From: Rutidosis leptorrhynchoides
Taxonomy: Eukaryota > Streptophyta > Magnoliopsida > Asterales > Asteraceae
Assembly (NCBI RefSeq): GCF_046630445.1
Contig: NC_092338.1
Coordinates: forward strand, 8,140,501-8,204,500
Direction of reading: 5' to 3'
Length of the DNA stretch: 64,000 bases
Shown: in pieces, positions 39,101 to 50,370 of the stretch
Position numbering within the stretch: the stretch's first letter is position 1
Layout: the number at the start of each line of letters is the position of its first letter
Made by a program: the position numbers and the translations under genes
Notes under the pieces: generated by a model
The model's input: the letters and a program-made list of their open reading frames with translations, nothing else
What the model was told of the DNA's origin: nothing
The model's database searches: none

Positions 39101-39646
39101 TACTTATTTGTTCACAACATTAGCTTGCACTTTAATACTAATGTTTAATCTATTTTTATGCTAGGTATTTTAATGTTAATCTGCATAACGCTGAGGTTAA
39201 GGAATTTGCAAATTGGCCATCCAGTTCTGGAAAAGTCAGTAACAATTTTTGAGGTATTGTCCCGTTTTAAAGTACTTAGTGTGTTTATAAGTTAATATGT
39301 AAATTTGAATGTTCATTTATGCCACAACTTTGATTCTGTACAGTACTCTGATTTGGTGAATATCTTAACCACTTCAAAAGGCTCAAAATCTTCACCTTAA
39401 AACGAGTACTTTTTAATGAAATGCGTCAGTAAAAAAAACTAACTTCAAACAAAAATTTGATAGACTGTATATCTTATCCAAAATGGTGCTGAATTTAGTT
39501 TTTTGGATTGTTTTCTTAATAACGTAAATTTTTTTAACCTTTCGAATGTTAAGTTGTTATTAATTTTAGAAAGCTATGTTTTTTAAGAATTTGAAACCTT
39601 TTTAGGGGCTTCACAATTAATAATGAGTAACATAATGGAAGGTAGA
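36189..39646. other. unassigned region with short exon-like stretches
   Basis: A minus-strand ATG at 37,095 opens a Ser/Pro-containing 105-codon frame. A plus-strand ATGAG|GTAAGT sits at 37,571. Other open pieces (for example 38,940-39,050 and 39,165-39,250) look exon-like. No continuous gene or recognised domain could be assembled. Confidence 0.3.
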
Positions 39647-40054
39647 AAAATGCAAGACAAAATTACTCCCGTCGTCCTTGAACATATATCTAAATCACTG
39701 ACGTCGTCCTTGAACTTTTTTTTTTGCTTGGGTCATCACTAAACTTTCATAAAATAACACTCGTCGTCCTTCCGTCTAGTTGCCGTCTCTTTTCTCTGTT
39801 AACTTGAAACATGTGCATGTCATGTGAGGGTAGTTTAGTCTTTTTATCTTTCTTTAAAATATTATATTATATATTAATATTTAATATTATATCTTTCATC
39901 TTCATCATCTTTCGTATTAGAAATTTACAAAGCTTCTTAATTCCAAAATCAAACATAAAAAATAGTCATAATCACCAGAAACTCATATTCAAATAAAGAG
40001 ATGAATTTAAACCCAATTTTAAACCCAAATTAATTCATCTTCATAGACAGTATA

Positions 40055-40055
40055 T

Positions 40056-40123
<68 letters not shown>

Positions 40124-40130
40124 ATATATA

Positions 40131-40206
<76 letters not shown>
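40055..40206. repeat. (TA)n/(TG)n microsatellite
   Basis: Long TA tracts interrupted by a short TG run at 40,111-40,122. Confidence 0.95.
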
Positions 40207-40207
<1 letters not shown>

Positions 40208-40676
40208 AATAAAAATAAAAATAAAAACAAACCGGTTTTCGATATTTACAAAGTTCATACCAATGTTTACGAATACTGTATATACAATATAAAAGATTCA
40301 AACCCAAATTTTGTTTCCGATGTTTACGAATACTGTATATACACTTAAAATGGGTATATAAAACGTGAGTAAATGGGTACCTCAACATCGATTTGTTCTA
40401 GACCACAAGATCTAAGTTTCACATCTCCCGATCTGGGTTTGAAGAAAAACCGCCGATGAGTTCCGATAGTCCTTTCGGTGGTGGGTTCGATCTGCTTTAA
40501 TCCTGGTTGTCAGCTCCGGCGGTGGGTTTGAAACTTCCGCGGTGATGGTTTTCCCTCAAATCTAAGTGATGAAGTGAATCATTGATCCGTTCATCTGTTA
40601 ATATAAAACATGTTTGGATATATTTGTTTTCAGATCATGATTGATAAATAATTTGATGTTTAAATTTCTTGCAATT

Positions 40677-40825
40677 AGCCACTGTGAGGGTATGTTGTTT
40701 TGAGTCTGTTTGTTAGGTGTTCTGTTGCTATTACAGACATAATCTTGGTGTGGTGGTTCTCTACCCAAAAAGGTAGAGGCTTGTACTTGTGTTTTCTTAA
40801 TAATAATTCTGCCTTTCAAAAAAAA
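40677..40825 (+). mobile_element. 5'-truncated LINE tail with target duplication
   Basis: 149 bp ending in 'taataataattctgcctttc' plus an A-run. It is bracketed by the 15-bp direct repeat AAATTTCTTGCAATT (40,662-40,676; 40,826-40,840). An A-tail with a long direct repeat is the mark of L1-type insertion. Confidence 0.75.
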
Positions 40826-41198
40826 AAATTTCTTGCAATTGTGATTTGAGATGAAAATAGGGGTATGATATTGATACAGAGAAAAAAGACGGAAGAAAAA
40901 AGTGAAAAGAGACAAGAGAGAACAGAAAGGAGAAAAGATGAAAGAAAAAAGAGAGAAGAATAAGAAAAGAAAAATTAAACTATTTAATTAGAAAGTTATA
41001 AAAAGACTAAACTACCCTCACATGTTTGGCACATGTTTCAAGTTAACAGTAAGTTTAGACGGTAATGAGACGGAAGGACGACAGGCGTTATTTTTTGAAA
41101 GTACAGTGACGACCTAAGCAAAAAAAAAAGTTTAAGGACGATGTCAGTGATTTGAATATATGTTCAAGGACGACGGGAGTAATTTTGTCAAAATGCAA

Positions 41199-41891
41199 AC
41201 TAAATGTGGCAATCGGGTATGTGTGTCCAGTGAGTTCTTGACTGGCAATGACATGGCATCTATGTCCACGTCACCGAGGCAAGCGGTTAAAATAGGTGTA
41301 TTGTGTTATGGAAGTTATATGAATCGGGTCACCTCTACTAAAATAGCTGAAACTCTAATGCTTTTGTTTCTGCTGCAGCCGATGTCGTTGAAATTGCAGC
41401 ACCACCTGTGGTGGTACTCCTGCTGCTTCAACCGCTACATGTAGAGCGCTCGGTTCTGTTTGTGTAATTTGATATGTTGGTTTTTCTTTTGTAACCTGAA
41501 CTAATGCTAATGTTTTCACTTGCAGATAGTTTTCCCGTACTCATCAGTTGGCTTCCAGTATAGGTGGACAGGATCGGTCCTTAATGTGTTTTCAAGTTGC
41601 CTGGAACATGAAGGTGAGTACATGTGCTCTTATTCATTTAATATGTTGTTGACTGATGTGTGGTGTGCATGTAATGATTTCTATACAAGTGTTTAGTTTA
41701 ATTTACTCACCTTGATTTTAGTTATGTCTACCCACTTTGATTATATCAGTCATAAATGTTGAACTCATATTTATTAATAAAGCGTCAAAAGTCTTAAAAG
41801 GGCTTCTTTATATGCAAATATCTGAATAGCACGTTCACAGACGTGTCGGGCACATGAATGTTAACCTTCTCAAAACCAGCAGACAAATTAC
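41199..41891. other. Helitron interior, unassigned
   Basis: An exon-like piece at about 41,526-41,613 (ATTTGCAG-type acceptor, GTGAGT donor) encodes no recognised domain. Confidence 0.3.
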
Positions 41892-42291
41892 TTGACATTA
41901 GCTGTGAAAACAATGGTAACACCAATGGACAACCCAAATGAACTACCTCCAGCAATCAAAAACCTCGAAGGGAACCAGACACATACTCCACTTTCAGTTC
42001 AGCCAAAGCAACAGCAGATGAAACAAACCTCAACAGGTCAGCCTCGACATATTTACTTTGTTAACTGCTGTCATATCCTATTCCTATAGCTACATAAAAA
42101 AAAATGTAATTTAAAACGACCACAAAAATGCAGACGATAAATATGTTACAACAACCCCAATAGCCGTAACACCAACGCCAGATAATCAGGAAGAACATGC
42201 AAACAAACATGATGAACAGGGAAGAAACACAATTGAAAAAAGAGTGCTCATTTCTGGAAATGAAGACAAAAATCCCAAGACATACTACTAA
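41892..42291 (+). pseudogene. replication protein A-like C-terminal remnant of a Helitron
   Basis: One piece encodes NPNELPPAIKNLEG, close to a phrase I associate with the C-terminal region of plant Helitron-associated RPA70-like proteins. A second piece from 42,133 encodes DDKYVTTTPIAVTPTPDNQ and a Lys/Asn-rich tail to a stop at 42,291. The surrounding OB-fold and zinc-ribbon exons were not found, so it is a remnant. It lies ~570 bp before the Helitron 3' terminus on the same strand. Confidence 0.5.
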
Positions 42292-42828
42292 TATAGAGTT
42301 AGAGAAGGTAAAATTATAGGACAAAATTAGCATATGTATTCCAAGGTTATGATATTATAAGTAAGTATGTATTTCTATGTATTAGTCAAGTTTTATTTAG
42401 TTCACGTCGAGCAACTTTAAAGTTTGGTATATGCGATAAAACTAGAGTAAGTGTTATTTATAATACATGTCTAGAGGAAATGTTGATACCTTTGAAGATA
42501 CCATAATCTGACTATCTTTATCATCAACAAGTAGGCTTTATACTGTTTGGCTACATCAGAAAATTGTACTCTTTACGTCACTCTATCCCACCCGTTTTGC
42601 CATCTTTACCAGTCACATTTACCTTCTCATTCGGCATTTGGAACAATGAAATCGAAAAAGTGTTGTATCAAAACTTGTGATATATAATGGTATTATTGGT
42701 ATTTTGATTCTACGCATAGGTTCTATAAATGCTACTTATGCAATGTCTAAATCCGAAATTAGAAAGCGTCAATCATAACTACAAATGATACAACATTTTA
42801 CGTTTCAATTTAGTTTGATTATAAGTTC

Positions 42829-42858
42829 CCCGTGCAACGCACGGGCTCTTAAATCTAG
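42829..42858 (+). mobile_element. Helitron-like 3' terminus
   Basis: CCCGTGC-AAC-GCACGGG is a perfect 7-bp hairpin followed by CTCTTAAAT, CTAG and then T. This fits the hairpin-CTRR-T end of a plus-strand Helitron whose body would lie to the left. Confidence 0.72.
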
Positions 42859-43052
42859 TATATCATATATTATAATAGTAATAATAATAATAGTAATAAT
42901 TATTTTTACTTTCTATGATTTCTTTTTAATTCACGTTATACATTAAACGTTTTACTATATATCCGAGAATAATTTTTAGAAATTCATCTTCTCTTCATCT
43001 TTTATATATTTCATAACCGTAATAATTATTCTTCATTCCCTGTAATGTGGTT

Positions 43053-43397
43053 TTTCTTTTTTGTTGAAAAGCAACTATATTAACAAAAGAAAACACAACT
43101 ACACTGAGATTGAGTGGGAGCAACTAAGCTTTTGCCACCCACATACATATATACACGACTACATACAGGTATACACATTCAACACAACATATACATAATC
43201 GAAACTCAAATATACACGACAAAATAGATAGCTGAAGGGACTCAACCCAGATCGCGACTATTTTGATGAGGGAAACATAGCGAACTCGGATTAAGGATCC
43301 ATTGAAGCCACTCGATTGATTGTAAGCCCGAACGATTCTTGATCCATTCAAATGATTTAACTTGAATCTCACTAACAATTTTGGATGCTGCCCAACT
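43053..43397 (-). mobile_element. LINE 3' fragment (end of reverse transcriptase ORF and 3' UTR)
   Basis: The minus strand encodes SWAASKIVSEIQVKSFEWIK and then a stop, resembling the C-terminal end after the zf-RVT region of plant LINE reverse transcriptases. A ~200-bp 3' UTR ends in A-rich sequence near 43,053. The open frame is cut at 43,397 by a Copia LTR, so the rest should lie beyond the whole nested stack, to the right of the window. Confidence 0.6.
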
Positions 43398-43563
43398 TGT
43401 TAATCGATGGTGTATTCCTTGATTATTGATCGGCTCATTTACAGTATATAAATAGGGAAATACATCAAAACCTAATGGACTAAGGCTAGGCTAAATGGGC
43501 CTTATAAGTACAGGCCAATACATAAATAATCCACTACAGCTAATAATGATAATCCGTCTAACA
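43398..43563 (-). repeat. 3' LTR of degenerate Copia element
   Basis: 166 bp with TG...CA ends (plus strand TGTTAATCG...CCGTCTAACA). It is followed on the inner side by the purine tract GCGGGGGGA (minus strand, 43,564-43,572) and includes a TATA-like 'TATTTATATACTG'. Confidence 0.8.
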
Positions 43564-43566
43564 TCC

Positions 43567-46500
43567 CCCCGCAGTCGTAGCGGGAGCTGAGCGAACGCTG
43601 AGACTGGATCGAAACTCATCAAAGAGGGCACTGGGGAGACCCTTGGTGAAGATATCCGCAAACTGAAATCGAGACGGAACGTGAAGAACCCGTACATGAC
43701 CTTTCAGAACCAGTTCACGAACAAAGTGAATGTCTATCTCTATGTGTTTGGTGCGTTGATGTTGCACCGGGTTGCCAGACATGTAGACAGCACTCACGTT
43801 GTCGCAATATACTAGGGTGGCTGATGTGAGGGGGCAGTGAAGCTCGAGTAGAAGGTTGCGGATCCAACATGTCTCTGCGACGGCATTAGCGACGGCACGA
43901 TACTCGGCCTCAGCACTGGAACGTGACGGAGTGTGCTGACGCTTAGACGACCATGAAAGCAGATAATTACCAAGAAAAACACAATACCCAGATGTGGAGC
44001 GACGAGTAGAGGGGCAGCCGACCCAGTCAGCATCAGAGTAAGCAACCAATGTAGAAGTGGTAGATGAAAATAGCTCAAGCTCGAGATCCAGGGTACCCTG
44101 GACATAGATAGCGGATAATCCGTCTGAGAGCAGCCATGTGAGGTTCCCGAGGATCGTGCATGAAAAGACATATCTGCTGAACTGCATAGGAGATGTCAGG
44201 GCTGGTGAAGGTCAAACACTGAAGAGCACCGGCGAGACTACGATATAAAGTGGGATCCTTAACCGGAGGACCCGAAGTGGTTAATTTGGTGCTGGTGTCT
44301 ATCGAAGTGCGACTAGAATTTCTTCCAACCATATCAGCGCGCTCAATAATCTCGGAGGCATACTTCTTCTGGGATATAAACATCCCAGAAACGGTGCGAG
44401 TAACAGAGATCCCAAGAAAGTAGTTCAACGGGCCGAGGTCTGTCATAGAGAATTCCTGATGCAAGGAGGTGACGACCCGCTGAAGAAACGCAGTGGAAGA
44501 AGCAATCAAAATGATGTCATCCACATATAATAGTAGGTAGGCTGTGTCCGTACCCTTTTGTAGATGAACTGGGAAGTGTCACAATGGCTATGCTGAAATC
44601 CAACACGCTGAGCGTATCCGGAAAATCGCTGAAACCAGGCTCTCGGAGCTTGCTTCAGATTATATAGAGATTTTTGCAGAAGACAGACATGATCTGAGCG
44701 AGTAGGGTCACGAAAACCCGGTGGTTGATGCATGTAGACGGTCTCAGAAAGAGACCCGTGGAGGAAGGCATTATTGACATCTAGCTGATGAATGGACCAG
44801 TGTCGAGATGCAGCAAGGCTAAGAACAGTCCTGATGGTAGCCGGTTTGACAACCGGGCTGAAAGTCTCATCACAGTCAATACCAACCTGCTGGCTACGAC
44901 CGTTGGAAACAAGTCGAATCTTATATCTGCTCAAAGTACCGTCAGCATTAAACTTGTGCTTGAACAACTACATGGAGCGAACTATGTTCGTGTCCGATGG
45001 GCGTGGCACAAGAGTCCAAGTACCATTTTTAATCAAAGCATTATATTTTTCAGTCATAGCTTTATGCCAGTTAGGGTCGTTAAAGGCGTGGGAGTAAGAT
45101 TTAGGAGTAGGGGAGGTTGTAGTGACATGGAGATTAAGACGTTGGACAGGTTTGGTGGTACCAAGACGGTGACGAGTAACCATAGGGTGAGTGGATGTGG
45201 TTTGTTGAGGTTGCGTTTGTGGTGGAGGATCGGGTATTTGAGTAGTGGTGTTGTCGGGTGTGGGTGGTGTTGGTGGAGTGGGAGGAGGGCTGAGATTGTT
45301 TGGTGGAGGAGGCGATGTATCTGAGAGAGTGCGGGAGAATAGATTTGGTGGTGGATCAAGAAACTCATATGATGGAGGCGGGAAGGGGTTGGTAGAGCTG
45401 TAGGGAAAGGAGGTCTCATCAAAAGTAACATGTCAGGAAAGGATAATTTTATGTGTAGCTAGATCGAGGCATCGGTATCTGTGATGATTGGATGGGTAGT
45501 CGAGGAAGATGCATGGAGTGGAACGAGGGGCGATTTTGTGGGTGTTGTTGAGGTGAGGGTAGCAGAGGCATCCGAATACACGGAGGGTAAAGTAGTTGGG
45601 TGGGTATTTGTATAGGCAAGTGTGTGGAATGTCATGTTGAATGGCGGAGGAGGGTAGCAGATTTAGTAAGTAGGTGGCCATGTGGAGTGCCTCGACCCAA
45701 AATGTAGGGGGAAGGTGTGCTTGGAAGAGTAGAGTCCGAATAAAGTTGTTAATTGTGCGGATCATGCGTTCGGATTTATCATTTGGTTGGGAGGTTTGAG
45801 GGAATGAAAAACGTATTTGGATGCCGTGATTTTGGAAAAGTTGTTTGAGTTGGTTGTTATCGAATTCACCTCCAAGATCGCATTGGAAGGCTTTTATCTC
45901 AGAATTAAATTGTGTTTTAATATATGTGCGAAATTGAGTAAATTTAGTAAAGACATCGGACTTATTTCGTAATGGAAAAATCCATAAATAATGAGAGTAA
46001 TGATCAAGAAAAATAACATAATATTTATAACCACTGAGACTCGAAACCGGTGAAGTCCAAAGGTCCGAGTGAACAATATCAAATAAAGAAGAAACATGCG
46101 AAACAGAACTACTAAACGGAAGTCTCACATGCTTGCCAAGTTGACAGGCATGGCACAAAGGTGGAGACTTCGTATTATTACATGAAATAGAATTATTAGA
46201 AATGAGTCTACGAAAAACGTCAGTGCTTGGGTGTCCGAGTCGCTGATGCCATATACTGGGTGTGGTGACAAGTGCATGTTGAGCTGGAGATACGGTGGAA
46301 CCAGTAAGCGGGTAGAGATATTCGGTGCTATCACATCGGAGGAGCAGGCGGCGAGTCAAATAATCCTTCACAGAAAAATCAAACTCGTCAAATGAAACAG
46401 ACACTTTATTATCACGAGTAAAACGTCGAACAGATATAAGATTTTTAATTATGTTGGGGGTAACGAGGACATTGGATAAATGTAAGGGTCGGTTTATATT

Positions 46501-46929
46501 TGGCAAAACGCTATGACCTGTGTTGACAACGGGAATGTGGTTCCCGTCACCAACAGCAACTGAAGGATAAATGCAATGATTAAAGACAGTACTTAAATTA
46601 TTAATGCTGGATGTGAGATGGGAAGACGCACCAGTGTCCATGGTCCAACCGGAGTTGCCATAGTCCGGAAGAGTATTGGAATTAAAAGCTTGAGGAATAA
46701 AGGTCTCCTGAGTATGCAATAGACCAACAAATGGACTGCTAGGGGTGGTAAGCCAACTGTAAAAAGCTGCAGGCCCTGTTAATTGTTGCTGTGGGCTGTG
46801 AGCAGCGGGTGAAGGGATAGTAGACTGGCCAAAGTAAGTGGGCTGAGTTCCAGGAGCAGGCCCAAATAGAGCAGAACCTGAGTTACCTGTAAATAAATTG
46901 GGCTGATGGTTTGCAATAGGCCCAACAGA
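43567..46929 (-). pseudogene. Copia pol, broken by stops and frameshifts
   Basis: Protease MDTGASSHL; integrase zinc finger (HQRLGHPS...CHACQLGK); core D in HSDLWTSP, D in FQCDLGGEF (the usual Asn is Leu) and E in KSERMIRT; RT with QLDVNNAFLHGS; RNase H with YSDADWVG, SSAEAEY and FADIFTKGLP. Lesions on the minus strand: a TAG at 46,930 joining gag to pol, a TGA at 45,433 where an Arg is expected, a TAG at 44,968 where a Trp is expected, a frameshift just before the catalytic YVDD (about 44,515) and another near 44,100-44,190. The stops fit C-to-T decay. Sequence style resembles Ale/Retrofit elements, which is inference. Confidence 0.9.
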
Positions 46930-47952
46930 CTATTGAGTGATTGTGGCAGGCCCAATTTGCTGACCCGTTTGAAGATGGTAAGCAGGCTGCCCAATGTAGG
47001 TGGCTTGTGGTACATTTGCTGCGAATCCGGGCGACCCAATAAAACTGGACAACGGAGTGCGAGTCCCAAACTGAGTGACAGCGGTCCGAGTAGCATGTTG
47101 TTGGGCCAATAACTGTTGTTGAGCTGCTATAATACCCAATAATTGAGCCTGGGTATTACCTTGGGGTCGTGAATTTTGATTTCCAGGTGCAGAAACAGAA
47201 GCATTACGCAAAGCATTATTTGATAATTGATGAATGTACCTACACTTTTCCCCAAAACGACAATTACCACGATTGAAGTTCCTGCATATTTGAGTGTTTG
47301 ATGATGTCGTGCGTGGTGGTCCGACAGCCTGAGCAACAAGAACAACGGGGTTTGATGGCGAGCCAGAAGAGTCATTGGTGGTGCGTGTGATCCATTGAGC
47401 TTGCATTTCTTCCAAGGTAATCATGGATCGAACTGTTGCTAGATCGGGAAAAGGAGTGCGATGAATGATGATGTGATGAGCATGAGGGTACCGATTTTGG
47501 AGACCATTAATTGCATATGTAACGAGTTCGTCTTCTTCAATGGTGGAACCAAGGTTTGTAAGCATGGCTGAGATTGCATCAATTCGACGAAAGTACGGTT
47601 CAGCAGAATCATCACCCATGGTGATTGAACGAAGTTCGGCCATAAGTTCGACTGTTTTAGAGCGTTTGTTATCTTGAAACAATTTTTTCAAGAATTCCCA
47701 GGCAGCATGAGACGTACCTAGTTGCGAGTTTAGGAGGCGTTCTAGGAGCGGTTCTGAGATTGTTAAGTAGATCCAACCGAGCACAACAGCGTCGGCCTTT
47801 TTCCATTCATCGGTTGGAGGTTTTGAAGATGTCGCAGCCTCCAAGAATGAATGAACATTGAAGGCGGCACAATGGTTACTGAAAAGCGTGCTCCAATGCG
47901 TGTAATTGAGTTTAGATACATCGAATTTGATAGGGATAAGATGCGTGACAGA
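46930..47952 (-). pseudogene. Copia gag with CCCH-type zinc finger, 5' end cut off
   Basis: The open frame runs from the insertion junction (THLIPIKFDVSKLNYTHWST) through capsid motifs (WIYLTISEPLLERLL, AWEFLKKLF, SAMLTNLGSTIEEDELV). It ends with a Gln/Pro/Asn-rich tail at a TAG in frame with pol. Instead of the usual CCHC knuckle there is CRNFNRGNCRFGEKCRYIH, a C-x7-C-x5-C-x3-H finger. The first residues of gag are missing because an LTR begins at 47,953. Confidence 0.85.
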
Positions 47953-48579
47953 TGTAACAACCCAACCCGTAATCCTTACAATAAATTTTTTTTTTTACAA
48001 CACAATTACACGCCAATTAAATATGTAACCCATTTCACGAGTTCTATTTAAAACGCACAACAATTAATTGTTTACAATAGGCACGAGGGCCACGAATAAA
48101 GTTTAGTACAAGTTTGACCCATTACAAATGATAGTTTATAAACCAAACGACGTTCCGAGCATGGTTTGGGACTAAACTACCCAAGGCTAGGCCAACTTCC
48201 AAAAGCTCCAACATAACAACAACAAGGGACACCTAGTGCCCAACGACCCCTTTGCCCTTGTTCGCGCCTGCATCTAAAAAGATAAACAATGAGAGGGGTA
48301 AGCAAAGCTTAGTGAGTAGAATAAATATATACATGCATATAAGACTTACCCACACGCATCCACGATATCATATAACGCACACAATCGCATAACATCTCGA
48401 TAAATAAGCTAGTATCGTCAAACCGTACAACTAGCCACATTAATAACATAAATATCATAATCATAAATCAAATGCTAGCATCACCAACTATAAACCATGG
48501 TTAACCAAAATCCTTCGCAAGGGGAATGACTTTGCGAAACAAGTCATCGATGTTCATAACAACCGTTAGCTCCCAAACC

Positions 48580-48880
48580 CGGCTATGGTATACTAACCCC
48601 CGAGGTGTTCCAAAAACGGCTATGGCATCACCCCCAAGTGTTCCCAAAAATGGCTATGGCATCACTTGATCAACATGTGAGTAAAACACGGCTATTACTC
48701 ACAATCTTGTACACAAACACGGCTATGTGCACAAATAACACGGATAACAACGTGGGAGTAAAACACGGCTATTACTCGCCACTATATGCACAAACACGGC
48801 TATGTGCATAAATAACATACGTAGACAAAAACGGCTACGTCTCGCAACTATGGTCACAAAACGGCTATGTGACACCATCA
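48580..48880. repeat. degenerate ACGGCTAT-containing tandem repeats
   Basis: 'acggctatgtgcac', 'acggctattactc', 'ggctatggcatcac' and similar units are repeated about ten times with ~20-45-bp spacing. Confidence 0.7.
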
Positions 48881-49739
48881 ATACGGCACATAAATCATAT
48901 ACATACATATATAGATATTCCACTCACCTCAAGTCCCTTGTGAAAGCTAACCGAGCTTGCAACCCTTCAATGTAACGTACCTATTACATTATGCATTTAT
49001 TAACATACAATCTAGTTGAATTAAATGCCAACCACTAACCCTTGAGCATTAAATGACTCAACTACACCAAAACCGCCCATTAATGGCCATGCCTCGTCAT
49101 AAATCACTAAAAGCTAGTGATTAGGGTTTAATAACATCAACTAACATAAACTTGGTGTATTTCATAACCATTTCACCCGATTAGGCCAACTAGTGCTCTT
49201 TTGACTCTTTGACTCACAAATCAAGTCAAACTTACACAATAACAACTCTTTCATCCTTTTAAAAGTGCATTAATGACTAACAACATCATTTAGCACTTAC
49301 AATCACAAATCACAAGACCAAACCCTAGATAATAGCTACTTAGGGTTTCCTTTCAACAATCCCACCCAAAATCCACCCATTTAACCCTCAAATGGGTCGC
49401 ACAAGTTCCATATGAACCAAACCCTAGCTTAAACTAAATGAAACTCAAAACTTAGAGTTGAGACTTACCAAAACTATCCTCTTGTAGCTAATAACAAGGA
49501 GAACAACTTTAATTCTTGCTTCTAGGATTGATTCACAAAACTTCACCTTCAAATCTTGAGTTTAATCTAAGTGGGTTTTAGGATTTGAGAGGAAAATGTG
49601 AAAGAAAATGGAAAAGAAATAAGAAATGGAGAACAAGTGGTTGATATTAAAAGCTCCAACCAGATCTACATGCAAAAAGACCAAATTGCCCCTAAACCCT
49701 ATTTAATTTGAGTGAAATTCGGAGTCAGAACTGCAGAAT

Positions 49740-49865
49740 TGCCGCGGCGCGGCACCTTTGTCGCGGCGCGACATAAAGAAGGAAAAACGACCCTTCTTAA
49801 CTCAAGTTCTGATCTGGATTTGCTTTGTTTGTCGCGTCGCGGCCCCATTCCTCGCGGCGCGGCAC
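49740..49865. repeat. cluster of GC-rich palindromic motifs
   Basis: GCCGCGGCGCGGCAC, TCGCGGCGCGAC, TCGCGTCGCGGCC and TCGCGGCGCGGCAC lie within 125 bp of otherwise AT-rich LTR. Confidence 0.8.
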
Positions 49866-50025
49866 TGGCTTGTTCCTGGTCACTTTGACAACAAATCATA
49901 AAACGAAGGTTCATACAACTAGCACACCTCGTTCACAATTCCAATGCACGTCTAAGCTTCGCCCTTAAGTCTCACATGACTCAACACCATCGCGACACAT
50001 ACATAAACACGTACACGCACGCATT

Positions 50026-50028
<3 letters not shown>

Positions 50029-50106
<78 letters not shown>
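50029..50106. repeat. (TA)n microsatellite
   Basis: About 39 TA units at the end of the preceding LTR. A further short TA tract lies at 50,326-50,366 inside the next LTR. Confidence 0.95.
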
Positions 50107-50111
<5 letters not shown>

Positions 50112-50122
50112 CATGTACTTAC

Positions 50123-50324
50123 TGTAGTGACCCGAACTTTTCCATGTTTATATATATATATATATATTAAATGAAATTGTTATTTACATGATTAAGTGTT
50201 TCCAACATGTTAAGCAATCAAACTTGTTAAGACTTAATTAATTGAAATAGGTTTCATATAGACAATTGACCACCCAAGTTGACCGGTGATTCACGAACGT
50301 TAAAACTTGTAAAAACTATATGAT

Positions 50325-50370
<46 letters not shown>

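Larger units (their letters stand above)
39656..41189. mobile_element. MULE-like element with ~200-bp terminal inverted repeats
   Basis: The left end GACAAAATTACTCCCGTCGT and the reverse complement of the right end are the same and remain highly similar for ~200 bp (through 'CTTGAAACATGTGC' and 'TGAGGGTAGTTTAGTC'). A perfect 9-bp duplication AAAATGCAA flanks it (39,647-39,655; 41,190-41,198), as expected for Mutator-like elements. The interior contains a TA microsatellite, a LINE tail and a GC-richer stretch (40,380-40,570) that could be captured host DNA. No transposase is seen. Confidence 0.87.
43398..47952 (-). mobile_element. degenerate Ty1/Copia retrotransposon, 5' part displaced
   Basis: A 3' LTR, polypurine tract, RNase H, RT, integrase, protease and gag are read right to left. 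The gag stops being Copia at 47,952, where an unrelated LTR begins. Stops and frameshifts break the ORFs. The 5' LTR is not in the window. Confidence 0.9.
47953..50122 (-). repeat. LTR inserted into the Copia gag
   Basis: It starts TGTAACAACCCAACCCG on the plus strand, so it reads ...GGGTTGTTACA on the minus strand, a usual terminus for Gypsy LTRs of this kind. No internal region is visible before a different Gypsy LTR begins at 50,123. It may be a solo LTR or the edge of an element cut by that insertion. It contains ~10 ACGGCTA(T/C) repeats (48,580-48,880), GC-rich palindromes (49,740-49,865) and a (TA)n tract (50,029-50,106). Confidence 0.65.

Noticed and set aside
44788-45324. 178-codon plus-strand ORF
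   Set aside because: It is antisense to the Copia pol region, with no domain and biased composition.
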